Origin: Hemerocallis citrina
Lineage: Eukaryota; Streptophyta; Magnoliopsida; Asparagales; Asphodelaceae
Direction of reading: 5' to 3'
Length of the DNA stretch: 64,000 nucleotides
NCBI GenBank assembly: GCA_017893485.1
Contig: JACEHZ010000207.1
Location: 992,001-1,056,000 of the forward strand
Shown here in pieces: positions 11,302 to 23,520 of the stretch. Made by a program: the position numbers and the translations under genes. Under the pieces are notes generated by a model. That model was not told the DNA's origin. It made no database searches and saw only the letters and a list, made by a program, of their open reading frames with translations. Each line of letters opens with the position of its first letter. Position 1 is the stretch's first letter.

Positions 11302-12715
11302 ACCCAGACTTTTGATCACAATCGAATGTTTTATAAACCCTGACATGCTCCTGACCCAGACTTGTAATAGAAATTCGAACCGGTAAATGACATTTTAAAC
11401 TATGTGTTTTACATCTCATGAGTTAGAACATGTTCCATGCATAATTTTTTGATATTCCCTGATCATATCTTGACATCGTTCTCGTTGCATCATATTCATA
11501 TTTGATTAAAATTAATAAAAATAATAAGCCGGAGTATAAGGGGAAAGATTTAGTAGTGTGCAATATAGAAGAGCGTACTCGGACAGGAACTCGTGGTTTC
11601 CCGATGCAAGTTGCAAGTTTGCAAATTACAGGTTTATATGTTCACATTACAAGTTCACACTACATGTTCCACATTGCACGTATCTCGATACAAGATATAA
11701 CTTACATGTTTTTCCGGGTACGTGATCTATAGAATCCATGACTAAGTCTAAACTTCACTTGATCGCGTGTATCAAATATGTGGTATGAGACGCATGATTG
11801 CTGCACTAGTTAGGTTAATAAAAGACATGAGATTAACACGTGTACTTGCATGATCTAATTACATGTACATGTTTCTGTTGACTTGTTTACTTGATTACTT
11901 GTTACATACCACTTGGTTTCATGATGTCTTGTTCATGATCTAGTTTACATATTGTATTTCATCTACTACATGATTCTTGACTCCATGATCTTTTTCTTGC
12001 TTCTTGTTTCGTTTGATACTTGTCCCGTTAGCTTGTACTACTTGCGGTCCGTGACTTGCATTAACGGGCATCTTCTTGCTTCTCCTTTTGTGATAATGTA
12101 CTTACAGGCCTGGATGAAGAGTTACCCGAAAGTGTTGCTGATCAAGTGTTTTAGTCTTGTTAATTATCATGTTACTTTAGTTCATGTTTTATTCATGTAC
12201 TCTTTATTGTATCCGGGCATATTTAACCCGTAACTACTTTTTATTCCCAGCTGTTGGTTATGTTATGAACTATGTCATAACTTTTGTTATCATATTGTGA
12301 TTTTGCATGCCTGCGTGGATTGTTTTGTTATCTTGTTGTTGAGTTACCTGTACAACTTATGAATGGTGTATTCGCATCATTCGTTGGGCCTTAGTCACGG
12401 ACTCGTATTCCTGTATTTTGGAAAGCGGGGCGTGACACCCTGCTTATTATGTTACAACTTATAATGACAAACTTGAAGAAATAAAAAATTCGAAAAATTC
12501 TTGAACAAAAAATGGTTTAGCATAATATATTGTATAGACTTATATAGTATAATACTCATGACGTGGATATGTAAATACTGGTTTGTAGTGAATGAAAATA
12601 CACTATATTTATGGGCTAATTATATGCAAAAATAGATAAAACCCTTGCTTTATACTGTTACAACTTATAATGGCAAAATTGAAGTAAAAAAATAGAAAAA
12701 AAATTGTGGCTGCTG
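11302..12715 (+). repeat. Array unit C (1414 bp)
   Basis: Same structure as unit B, with the LTR end at 12437 and the stub at 12705-12715. It differs from its neighbours by scattered substitutions, including one that breaks the frame of the 66-codon ORF after ITSSH. This argues against selection for that protein. Confidence 0.9.
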
Positions 12716-14129
12716 ACCCAGACTTTTGATCACAATCGAATGTTTTATAAACCCTGACATGCTCCTGACCCAAACTTGTAATAGAAATTCGACCAGGTAA
12801 ATGACATTATAAACTATGTGTTTTGCATCTCATGAGTTAGAACATGTTCCATGCATAATTTCTTGATATTCCCTGATCATATCTTGACATCGTTCTCATT
12901 GCATCATATTCATATTTGATTAAAATTAATAAAAATAAGAAGTTGGGATATAAGGGGAAAGATTTAGTAGTGGGCAATATAGAAGAGCGTACTCGGACGG
13001 GAGCTCGTGGTTTTCTGATGCCAGTTGCAAGTTTGCAAATTACAGGTTTACATGTTCACATTACAAGTTCACACTCTACATGTTCCACATTGCACGTATC
13101 TCGATATAAGATATAATTTACATATTTTTCCGAGTACGTGACCTATAGAATCCACCACTAAGTCTAAACTTCGCTTGATTGCGTGTATCAAACATGTGGT
13201 ATGAGCCGCATGATTGCTGTGCTAGTTAGGTTAATAAAAGATATGAGATTAACACGTGCACTTGCATGATAATTACATGTACATGTTCCTGTTGACTTGT
13301 TTACTTGATTACTTGTTTGCATACCACTTGTTTTCATGATGTCTTATTCATGATCTAGTTTACATATTGTATTTCATCTACTACATGATTCTTGACTCCA
13401 TGATTGTTTTCTTGCTTCTTGTTTCGTTTTATACTTGTCTCGTTAGCTTGTACTACTTGCGGCTCGTGACTTGCATTAACGGACATCTTCTTGTTTCTCC
13501 TTTTGTGATAATGTACTTGCAGGGCTGGATGGAGAGTTACCCGAATGTGTTGCTGATCAAGTGTTTTAGTCTTGTTAATTATCATGTTACTTTAGTTCAT
13601 ATTTATTCATGTACTCTTTATTGTATCCGGGCATATTTGACCCGTAACTACTTTTTATTCCCAGCTGTTGGTTATGTTATGCACTATGTCATAACTTTTG
13701 TTATCATATTGTGATTTTACATGTCTGCGTGGTTTATTTTGTTATCTTATTGTTGAGTTACCTGTACATCTTATGAATGGTGTATTCGCATCATTCGCTG
13801 GTCCTTAGTCACAGACTCGTATTCCCGTATTTTGAGAAGCGGGGCGTGACACCCTGCTTATTATGTTACAACTTATAATGACAAACTTGAAGAAATAAAA
13901 AATTCGAAAAATTCTTGAACAAAAAATGGTTTAGCATAATATATTGTATAGACTTATATAGTATAATACTCATGACGTGGATATGTAAATACTGGTTTGT
14001 AGTGAATGAAAATACACTATATTTATGGGCTAATTATATGCAAAAATAGATAAAACCCTTGCTTTATACTGTTACAACTTATAATGGCAAAATTGAAGTA
14101 AAAAAATAGAAAAAAAATTGTGGCTGCTG
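12716..14129 (+). repeat. Array unit D (1414 bp)
   Basis: LTR end at 13851, stub at 14119-14129. It is almost identical to unit E: only a handful of substitutions were seen by eye, and the 66-codon ORF is identical at protein level. D and E are therefore the youngest duplicate pair. Confidence 0.9.
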
Positions 14130-15544
14130 ACCCAGACTTTTGATCACAATCGAATGTTTTATAAACCCTGACATGCTCCTGACCCAAACTTGTAATAGAA
14201 ATTCGACCAGGTAAATGACATTATAAACTATGTTTTTTGCATCTCATGAGTTAGAACATGTTCCATGCATAATTTCTTGATATTCCCTGATCATATCTTG
14301 ACATCGTTCTCATTGCATCATATTCATATTTGATTAAAATTAATAAAAATAAGAAGTTGGGATATAAGGGGAAAGATTTAGTAGTGGGCAATATAGAAGA
14401 GCGTACTCGGACGGGAGCTCGTGGTTTTCTGATGCCAGTTGCAAGTTTGCAAATTACAGGTTTACATGTTCACATTACAAGTTCACACTCTACATGTTCC
14501 ACATTGCACGTATCTCGATATAAGATATAATTTACATATTTTTCCGAGTACGTGACCTATAGAATCCACCACTAAGTCTAAATTTCGCTTGATTGCGTGC
14601 ATCAAACATGTGGTATGAGCCGCATGATTGCTGTGCTAGTTAGGTTAATAAAAGATATGAGATTAACACGTGCACTTGCATGATAATTACATGTACATGT
14701 TCCTGTTGACTTGTTTACTTGATTACTTGTTTGCATACCACTTGTTTTCATGATGTCTTATTCATGATCTAGTTTACATATTGTATTTCATCTACTACAT
14801 GATTCTTGACTCCATGATTGTTTTCTTGCTTCTTGTTTCGTTTTATACTTGTCCCGTTAGCTTGTACTACTTGCGGCTCGTGACTTGCATTAACGGACAT
14901 CTTCTTGTTTCTCCTTTTGTGATAATGTACTTGCAGGGCTGGATGGAGAGTTACCCGAATGTGTTGCTGATCAAGTGTTTTAGTCTTGTTAATTATCATG
15001 TTACTTTATTTCATATTTATTCATGTACTCTTTATTGTATCCGGGCATATTTGACCCGTAACTACTTTTTATTCCCAGCTGTTGGTTATGTTATGCACTA
15101 TGTCATAACTTTTGTTATCATATTGTGATTTTACATGTCTGCGTGGTTTATTTTGTTATCTTGTTGTTGAGTTACCTGTACATCTTATGAATGGTGTATT
15201 CGCATCATTCGCTGGTCCTTAGTCACAGACTCGTATTCCCGTATTTTGAGAAGCGGGGCGTGACACCCTGCTTATACTGTTACAACTTATAATGGCAAAC
15301 TTGAAGAAATAAAAAATTCGAAAAATTCTTGAACAAAAAATGGTTTAGCATAATATATTGTATAGACTTATATAGTATAATACTCATGACGTTGGATATG
15401 TAAATACTGGTTTGTAGTGAATGAGAATACACTATATTTATGGGCTAATTATATGCGAAAGTAGATAAAACCCTTGCTTTATACTGTTACAACTTATAAT
15501 GGCAAAATTGAAGTAAAAAATTAGAAAAAAAACTGTGGCTGCTG
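14130..15544 (+). repeat. Array unit E (1415 bp), ends in the real tRNA gene
   Basis: LTR end at 15265. The flank continues past the stub position (15534-15544) into a complete tRNA-His gene instead of restarting the LTR. This gives the ancestral order: LTR end, flank, Pol III terminator, tRNA-His. Confidence 0.9.
15525..15532 (-). terminator. Pol III terminator of tRNA-His
   Basis: A run of eight A on the plus strand is T8 on the minus strand, two bases after the tRNA 3' end. A run of four or more T is sufficient for Pol III termination. Confidence 0.85.
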
Positions 15545-15605
15545 GGATTCGAGCCCAGGTCTCCACGGCCACAACGTGGAATTCTCACCACTAAACTACA
15601 GCCAC
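15534..15605 (-). tRNA. tRNA-His (anticodon GTG)
   Basis: The minus strand folds into a complete cloverleaf. The acceptor arm GTGGCTG pairs with CAGCCAC and is followed by discriminator A. The anticodon stem CCACG/CGTGG encloses the loop TTGTGGC with anticodon GTG, and the T arm contains GGCTCGAATCC. The internal A box (TAGTTTAGTGG) and B box are intact, and a T8 terminator follows. It matches the plant nuclear tRNA-His as I remember it, has no intron, and appears functional. Its last 11 bases are repeated as stubs at 9878, 11291, 12705 and 14119, at the unit boundaries of the upstream array. Confidence 0.95.
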
Positions 15606-17259
15606 TTTTGTTGTCAAGATATAGGCATAAAAACTATATATGCAATACTAGTATAAGTCAGCGTAAAAGAGTTTTCGAAAATGTATCTCCACTTTAGACT
15701 TTAATGTCAGCGTAATCCACCAATATAAGTCCCATTGCTAGTTAACAAGAGATCAAAAAAATTCAAATTTGAGTCGCATCATAGGCAGGTTTGGCTTCGT
15801 CGAAGCAATGTAGGATAGATAGATAGAGGTTATATTGTTTGTGTTGTGGCTTTAATGACGAAACAGCTGTAAAATTATTGTTACAATTTATAATAGAATT
15901 TTAATTTCCAGTATATATTTGTATAATTAATGAGTAATGACCACCTCAATCGATTTTGTGGCTGGTCTGATCTTTGCTCCTCAGCTTCAAATTATTTTGA
16001 GTGGTTATACTTCACCTTTAAAAAAAAAGGAAAAAGTTCAAATTATTTTCAAAACAACATTTTATATAATATAACTGAGAAAATTCAACTCATGTTCCAA
16101 ACGATTAATTAATATATATACATATATACTAAGAGACAGACAAAGATTAGACCACCTCTGACCCTCCATGCTTCAAACACATGCATACATACACGATGCA
16201 TGCATGCACCTCCAATTCGATGACTACTGCATTGATGGACTAACTCATCAAAATGAACTGTATTTGTTGTTTTATAAAAACCAAGTCTTAATAATTACAA
16301 AAAAAAAAACAAAGACGAGATGATCAGTCCGTATCCTGCTCCTGCGATAGCATACACGATACATGCATACACAAATATTATATATGTACTATAAATTAAG
16401 CTCTTAATTATTGAGATAATGATGATGATGATGATCCCCATACAGGGACAGAGAGACAGAGTTAACAGTAGTTCTCAAAGAATAATTAGAGAATTGATGT
16501 GTCTTTCCTGTAATGAGTGCACTCATCTTGGCTATTCCACGCGTGCCGATTTGCATTTTCAGACACGTGTATGGTTGATGGTGGTCTATGTGTTTAGGAC
16601 CACCACATATATGGTACAGTTAATGCTTACACGAAGAGCTACATGACAGATATATAGGAGGCAGACCACATGGGGAAGCATAATCAGCAGTTGTGTAATA
16701 CATGTTACACTGCATGTGCCGGCTACCTAGCTTCTCCGTTTCATTTCGTACATTGAGTTTTGTTTTGTTTTTTATTTTTGTAGTGGAAAAGTAGGTAGTA
16801 GTTCATCACATCATGATCGAAAGTCTTGATTGGTTTATTTATGTAATGTAAAAAAGTAATCTACAGCTGAGCATATATAAGGATCTGCACATGAGTTGTC
16901 CGATGTTTAAAATCTTTCAGTGAAGAGAATCATTGATAAGAAAAAAGAAAGCTTGACAAATCTTCATATCTATGCTTTTCTTTACAGGATTGAAGTATAC
17001 GTGTAAAGAGAAGGATCAACAGGTCTAATTGTTGTGAGTGCCCCACTAGAATATAATAGTGAGCTTCTCAGCTAAGGTTGGGAGTTTGAGTGCCGCTTGC
17101 ACTTTCTTTTATAATCCATACCATCTGTACTGTTGATCCGTGATTAGTATATGAGAGTGCCTGCTGAATGTTTGTGATCACGGTATCTCCAGTTCAGAGA
17201 AAATAAAAAACACTAGTCTAATTATACTGGCCAAAGCAATGAAACCAATTTGGTGGACT
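15606..17259. other. Intergenic spacer, no gene supported
   Basis: AT-rich sequence with an ATG microsatellite at about 16417-16435, several CATGCATGC runs near 16180-16210 and short ORFs without recognisable homology. Around 17030-17105 there is a weak tRNA-like B-box resemblance (GGGAGTTTGAGTGCC) that I did not call. Confidence 0.6.
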
Positions 17260-17264
17260 AGTAC
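17260..17264. repeat. Target-site duplication agtac (left)
   Basis: AGTAC precedes the 5' LTR at 17265 and recurs at 32104-32108 directly after the 3' LTR. A perfect 5-bp match on both sides proves the outer limits of the element. Confidence 0.97.
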
Positions 17265-17844
17265 TGATATGGGTCAGAAATAGCATGTCCTGGACCACTA
17301 GATCCCCTCAGAGATACGCGCACCATCTGATCCTTCTGATCTGTCATGTCAGCGTCGGGAAACCGCCCGGAGCTTGGCCACGTCAGCCTGGAAATCGTCC
17401 CGGCGCCTGCCACGTCAGCCCTATACCGCCCGGCTTTTCCACCGCTTCAGCCATGCGGGTAACCGGGTCCGGCCGAGCCCCAAACGGGTCTGGACCCGAT
17501 TGGCTTCCTCTATAAATACCAGACCCTCCCCCCTGTTTACAGGTAATAAAACTTTTGCCACTAAAACCCTAGTTACTGTTGCTCTTATCTTAAGTAACTG
17601 ACTAGATCGTCGGAGGGTCTGCCACCGGAACCAACCCCGGTGTTTCTAGACAGTCTGCAGGTACACAAGGCCTCGGATCCGAGCCCTCTGATCCGAGCCC
17701 AGACATCCACCTCACTCCAAGCCCGTCGCAGGTACCGCCCGGCCAGCCGAGGGTCATCCGACCAGTAGCTTTCTCCTTCAATACAAATCGAGTAAGAACT
17801 CACACCTGGTGAATCCACACGTCTCCCAGAAACAAACCGCATCA
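17265..17844 (+). repeat. 5' LTR of Tat element 1 (580 bp)
   Basis: Starts TGATATGGGTCAG and ends ACCGCATCA, giving inverted TGAT/ATCA tips. TATAAATA is at 17511-17518, followed by the likely start site. The primer site follows the LTR end. It has a near-identical partner at 31519-32103. Confidence 0.95.
17511..17518 (+). promoter_or_regulatory. TATA box in Tat 5' LTR
   Basis: TATAAATACCAG is conserved in both LTRs (second copy at 31770-31777), about 250 bp inside the LTR. It would drive the genomic transcript of the element. Confidence 0.7.
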
Positions 17845-17847
17845 GGT

Positions 17848-17865
17848 TGGCGCCGTCTGTGGGAA
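17848..17865 (+). promoter_or_regulatory. Primer-binding site of Tat element 1
   Basis: TGGCGCCGTCTGTGGGAA begins three bases after the LTR. TGG is the complement of the CCA tail of a priming tRNA. The related element at 34351 has TGACGCCGTCTGTGGGAA at the same place. I did not resolve which tRNA it matches. Confidence 0.75.
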
Positions 17866-17925
17866 AAGCTACTTCGGAAGCCGACCCGAGTCCCACCGCC
17901 AAGGTACCTCGATCGCCGAACTCCC

Positions 17926-20052
17926 ATGGCCTCCAAAGGCAAGGGGGCCGCGTCCTCCGTCAACCGACGGGACACACCCCAACCAAATACCAATGCCGGG
18001 CCACGCGAATCAAAGCACAGGGCTTCCCATCAGGGATCCCAGCGGAGCGCCACCCGTACAGTCCAGCCCGACCTACGAAGGGTAATCACCAACCGGCAGG
18101 TTAGTCGCAGTGGGGGGAGGGCCGCTTCCAACTCGGCCCCGAACCATCCTAGACCACCGCCTGAAGAACGGAGGCCAGCACTCAGCCGAGTCAGAAGACA
18201 ACCTCCGGTCCGACCGGTCCGAGCCGAGGGAGCTCCTGTCACTCAATAGGAGTTCCAGGACTTCCGAAGAAAAATTCTTGGGGCTCTCCGACGGGCCCCC
18301 AGAGAAGAAGCCCGACATTCCCGAACCGTGTTGGACGCCGAGGCAAGCGTGTCCCGCCCCTTAACGAACCCGACTGAGGAAGAAGGCGAACTCCTAAGGC
18401 GCCTCCAAGAAATGGAAAATCGCCTCGATCACATAGGCGACGGCGGCCAAGGAGCGGCTCAGGGGTACAGACCTGTCTGACCCCCTTTCTCCGCCCTCAT
18501 TCTCCAAGCGGAAATACCTCGGAATTTCCGACCACCTCAGTTCGAAACCTACGACGGCGAGGGAGATCCTGCTGATCACATGGAGGGTTTCAAGACCCTC
18601 ATGATGATTCACAGCGCTTCGGATCTCCTGCTATGTCGAGCCTTCCCTGCCACCCTCCGGGGTCCGGCTCGCGAATGGTTTTCCAAACTGACGCCCGGTT
18701 CCATCTACTCATTCGACCAGTTGGAAGGCAATTTCCTCACCCACTTTGTCACCAGCCGGAAGGTCGAGAAGACAAGTACTTCCCTACTTGGACTCAGGCA
18801 GAATGAGGGAGAATCACTCCGGGCGTTCGTCCGGAGGTTCACAACAGAGGCAAGGTCGGTCTCCTCTCTCGATCCGGGCGTCGCCTTCGTGGCATTTCGG
18901 CACAACGTCCGTCATGGGCAGCTGAAAGCCTCTCTGGCGAAGAAGCCTCCCATCGATTTTCCCGACCTCCTCAACAGGGTTGAGAAATACATCAGGGCGG
19001 AGGAGGCCCTAAATCCAGATGAGTCCAGAGAAGCACCCGGAAAAGGGAAGCGGAAGGCCGAGGAAGTCGAGCCTTCTAAAAAGGCTCCGAGGGACGTGGG
19101 CACCATGAAGAAGGTACCGCCGGTCCCTCGCTTCGAAAGGTATACCCCACTCACACAAAATGTGTCCTCCATACTCCTGGCAATCGAGGACAGGGACCTC
19201 GTTCAGTATCCCCCTCGACCGTCTAACAATACTAGCAAGAAAAGGGATCAACGGTTCTACTGCCGCTTCCACCGGGACAACGGGCACGACACAGATCACT
19301 GCCGTGCCCTGAAAGATGAAATCGAGGCCCTCATTCAGCGAGGGTACCTTCGGGAGTATAAGCGGGATGATGCTCGGGGGCAAAGGGACACAAGGAATAG
19401 GAGAACCCCACCTCCTCCTCGAGCTCCCCTGCAGCTCCCCGAGCAAGAGCATGAGCTCGAAGAGCCGGATGGCCAAGCCATATTACACTGCATCCACGGG
19501 GGGCCCATGGGAGGGGAGTCCAACACTTCCTGCAAGGCGTTCATCCGGGATGTCAACGCCGTCCAAGGGCCTCTCCCCCCTCAAATTCAACAACTCCCCG
19601 TCTCCTTCTCGGGGGATGACCTGGAGGGGGTACGGCTCTCGCACTGTGATGCCCTCGTGATCAATCTCAGCATGGCAAATTTCGAGGCTTGGCGAATCCT
19701 TGTAGATAACAAAAGTTCGGTCAACATTCTGTTCCTCGAAGCTTTCGAGAACCTAAAGCTGCCCCGTAACAAACTCAAGCCAGCGGGGTACACTCTGCAC
19801 GGATTCTCTGGAGTTCCAGTGACGATCGAGGGGATCGTCACACTGGACGTCACGGCGGGAACGGCCCCAAACCGGAGAACCGAGTCCATGGACTTCATGG
19901 TTGTCAACGTCAAGGCAACCTACAACGCCATACTCGGTCGTCCGGGCCTCTGCTCTCTCCAAGCCGTCCCCTCGGCCTACCACCAGAAGATGAAGCTCCC
20001 TACCAGTACCGGGGTAGGGGTGGTCCGGGGGAACCAGGAAGCCGCTCGCTAG
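17926..20052 (+). pseudogene. Tat gag-protease, broken
   Basis: One frame from ATG 17926 (MASKGKG) runs to TAG 20050 with two internal stops (TAG 18247, TGA 18478). The region after 18540 is a retrotransposon gag capsid domain (FETYDGEGDPADHMEGFK, REWFSKL, LRAFVRRF). A C-x-F-H-x10-C type knuckle (CRFHRDNGHDTDHC) lies at about 19261-19302. The aspartic protease follows, with its active-site stretch RILVDNKSS at 19693-19719. The family normally has DNGSS, so the glycine is replaced by lysine (AAA at 19711-19713). The related copy at 36926 has DND. Product if intact: capsid protein and maturation protease. The frame ends just before pol, so a frameshift separates them. Confidence 0.9.
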
Positions 20053-20060
20053 GAAACGGA

Positions 20061-22105
20061 GTGTTCCCCCTCGACGCCGTGGAAATGCAGCCCCAAAGGA
20101 GCCAGCCGGAGCCAGAGTCGGCAGACGAGCTGGAGGATGTCTCCTTCGAGACAGGGGATTCATCGAAACAATTTCGAGTAAGCCGCTCCCTCGCACCCCG
20201 CCTTAAATCCGACCTCATCGCCTGCATTCGGTGCAATGTCGATCTGTTCGCATGGAAGCCATCCGACATGCCCGGTATTTCCGAGGAGCTCATCATGCAT
20301 AAACTCAGCGTGATCCCCGGCTCGAAACCGGTGGTCCAAAAGCGACGAAAGTTCGCGCCAGAGCGACAACAGGCAATTAATGCAGAAGTCGACAAGCTCC
20401 TGGCCGCGCGCTTCATCCAAGAGGTCAGCTACCCCGAGTGGCTGGCGAACGTCGTCATGGTCAAGAAGGCGAGCAGGAGCTGGAGGATCTGCATAGATTT
20501 CACGGATCTCAACAAAACGTGCCCGAAGGACCCATTCCCTCTCCCCAGAATCGATGCTCTCATCGATGCAACATCGGGTCACGAGCTCCTGTCCTTTATG
20601 GATGCGTTTTCAGGCTACAATCAGATCCGCATGTTCCCTCCCGACATTGCCAAGACGTCCTTCGTGACAGACCAGGGGCTCTACTGCTACAGGGTCATGC
20701 CCTTCGGGCTGAAGAACGCCGACGCCACTTATCAGAGGCTCGTCAACCGGGTCTTCAAGGAGAAAATCGGGCGCAATATGGAGGTGTACGTAGACGACAT
20801 GCTCGTCAAGAGCCAGCGGGGGGAGGACCACGTAGCCAATTTGGAGGAGGCCTTTGGGGTACTTCAGACACATAATATGAGGTTCAATCCGAGCAAATGC
20901 GCCTTCGGCGTCTCCGCAGGAAAGTTCCTTGGCTTTATTGTCAGCCAATGGGGGATCGAAGCGAACCCCGAGAAGATCCAAGCAATCCTAGACATGGCTC
21001 CTCCCAGGAACATCAAAGAAGTCCTACGACTAACGGGGAGACTGGCGGCCATCGGCCGTTTCCTCTCCAAGTCTGGAGAGAAGTCTCTTCCATTCTTCAA
21101 AGCCCTGCGCGGCACTGGTGCGTTCGAATGGGGAGTCCAACAGCAAGAGGCCTTCGCCCAATTGAAGGAGTACCTCGCAAACCCTCCACTCCTCAGCAAG
21201 CCCGAACCAGGAGAGCCACTCTGGCTTTACCTATCAGCCTCGGAGAGGGTGCTCAGCGCCGTTCTCGTTCGGGAGGAAGAGGGATCACAGAAGCCCCTGT
21301 ACTATGTCAGCAAGGTCCTGCTCGATGCCGAGACCAGGTACTCTCGGATGGAGAAGGTAGCGTACGCCCTAGTCATGGCCTCGCGAAAAATCCGCCCCCA
21401 CTTTCAATCTCTTTCTGTCCAGGTGCTGACGGACCAACCCCTGAAAGCCGTACTCTACAAACCAGAAAGCTCGGGCCGACTCATGAAATGGTCGATTGAG
21501 CTCAGCCAGTACGACATTGGCTATCAACCCAGAACAGCCATCAAGGGACAGGCGCTCGCAGAGTTCATTACGGAGTGCACCATCGTCGAGCACCCTACAA
21601 GCAAGGAAAGCGACCAGACGTGGGAAGTTTACGTCGATGGTTCCTCCTGCGAGGCAGGCAGCGGAGCGGGCATCATCCTGCGAGGCCCGGACGGTTTTCT
21701 CCTACAATACTGCCTCCGCCTCAACTTCTCGGCCTCCAACAACGAGGCCGAGTACGAGGCAATGATCGCTGGTCTCACTCTTGCTCATCAGGCCGGTGCC
21801 AAGCAGATCAGGGCTTTTAGCGATTCCCAGCTCGTGGTCAACCAGATCACCGGGGAGTACGAGGCCCGTGACGATCGCATGGTTCGTTACCAAGCTGTAG
21901 TTCAACGCCTACTAACGTCCTTCGACGAGTCGGCTGTTTTGAGGATCCCCCGGGAATAGAATGTCCAAGCGGACGCTTTGTCAAAATTGGCTTCCTCTTC
22001 CTTCGAAGGTCTCGACCGCACGGTCCTGATCGAGGTCATGCTAAAACCTAGCATCGACATCCCAGAGGTCCTGTGCATTGAAGATGGAGCCCCCCCGAAG
22101 ACTGG
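20061..22105 (+). pseudogene. Tat pol: RT, RNase H and second RNase H
   Basis: This frame is open from about 20052 to TAG 21957 with no good ATG near the start, as expected for a polyprotein continuation. RT motifs run in order: KRRKFAPER, WRICIDFTDLNK, FSGYNQIRM, VMPFGLKNA and the catalytic YVDD at residues 243-246 counted from 20061. The classical RNase H follows (LTDQPLKAVL, IKGQALAEF). A second, archaeal-type RNase H begins near residue 521 (YVDGSS, NNEAEYEAM, FSDSQLVVNQ), which places the element in the Tat lineage. The in-frame TAG at 21957 falls inside the usual NVQADALSKL linker, and the frame shifts again in the C-run near 22091-22098. Confidence 0.93.
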
Positions 22106-23353
22106 ACCACACTAATTAGGCGATTTCTCGTCAAGGGAGAGCTCCCAGAAGACCGAGCCGAAGCGAGAAGGGTCAGGGCCCGAGCGGAAAGGTTCACAAT
22201 GATCGACTCAACACTCTTCAAGAGGTCCTACACTACCTCCGACGGCCGACCCTATCTCCGCTGCCTCACTCCCGATGAAGCCAAGTATGCCCTCAAGGAA
22301 TTACACGAGGGGATTGGCGGGTGTCACATGGGAAGTCGCTCGCTCGTACGAAAGGCTTTGAACCACGGGTACTACTGGCCCACCATGTTGCAGGACGCTC
22401 TGACCCTTGTCAAGAAGTGTGGCCCCTGTCAAAGATTCTCGCCCATCAAAAGGGTTCCTCAAGCAAACCTGCGATCCATGGCCAGTCCGACCCCCTTTGC
22501 AATGTGGGGGATGGATCTGGTAGGCCCCTTTCCCAAGGCGACGGGGCAACGAAAGTTTCTTATAGTTGCAATCGACTACTTCACAAAATGGATCGAGGCG
22601 GAGCCATTAGTTACGATCACCGAGCAGCAGACTCAACAATTCTTCTGGAAGCACATTATCTGTCGGTTCGGGATCCCCCAAGTGCTCGTCACGGATAATG
22701 GGACCCAGTTTGCAGGCAAGCATTTTCGCAAGTTCTGCAAAGACCTCGGTATCCAGCAGCGCTTCTCTTCAGTATGCCATCCCCAGTCCAACGGGCAGGC
22801 AGAGAATGCGAATCGTCAGATCCTCGACGGACTCAAGAAACGACTCGATAATTCCTCCAAGGGGTTATGGGTCGACGAACTGCCAAGCGTTCTCTGGGCC
22901 CACCGAACGACGAAAAGAATCCCGACGGGGGAGTCACCTTTCAATTTAACTTACGGCGCTGAGGCCGTCATTCCCATGGAAATAGGCATCCCCTCTCCCC
23001 GAATCATGGCTTTCGACGAAGCAAGCAACTCCATGCAACTACGGGCAGACCTGGACCTCATTGACGAGGTCAGAGAGAAGTCGGCCATCAGAAGGAACAT
23101 CTACCAGCAAAGAATCGAGAGGTTCTACAACAAGAAGGTGCGCCCAACAAATATTGCACTCGGAGATCTTGTCCTCCGGAAACTGGCGGTATCCAACCCC
23201 GGCCAGAAAAGAAAGTTGGCACCAAACTGGGAGGGCCCTAACAAGGTTTCAGAGGTCGTACGACCGGGTACCTATCGCCTGACCGACACCGACGGCCAGC
23301 CCGTCAAGAGGCCCTGGAATGCGGAACACTTGATTAAGTTCTTAGGAGAGTAG
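22106..23353 (+). pseudogene. Tat integrase
   Basis: The frame reads DWTTLIRRFLVKG from about 22103, and the ORF proper starts at ATG 22199. Numbered from that ATG, an HHCC zinc-binding region ends in CGPCQRF. The catalytic triad is D106 (WGMDLVGPF), D166 (VTDNGTQF) and E202 (GQAENANRQ), with the D-35-E spacing typical of retroviral integrases. The C-terminal part carries KRKLAPNWEGPNKV, a GPF/Y-like module without a chromodomain. This segment itself is open and the catalytic residues are present. It is a pseudogene only because the frameshift near 22095 cuts it from RT. Confidence 0.92.
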
Positions 23354-23520
23354 CCTCCATGTAAAATGTAACGATCGTAATCGGCACGTTGTGCCCAGTC
23401 TTTTGTAAAGTCCTGTAAACGGCACGTCGTGCCTAGACTTGTTTGTAACAAGCATATATTGTAAACATGTCGGCTTTCTTAAAACAAACTTATGATTCCA
23501 AACCTTGTAAACCGATAAAT
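23354..23520. other. Post-pol spacer of Tat element 1
   Basis: Short AT-rich stretch with two GGCACGTYGTGCC palindromes (near 23381 and 23420), then the first tandem array. No gene. Confidence 0.5.

Noticed and set aside
9125..15128. Recurring 66- and 93/115-codon ORFs in the array units
   Set aside because: They recur because the DNA is duplicated. Units differ by frame-changing events and the peptides match nothing known.
17030..17105. Possible tRNA-derived SINE
   Set aside because: B-box resemblance is weak (GGGAGTTTGAGTGCC), with no convincing A box, tail or target duplication.
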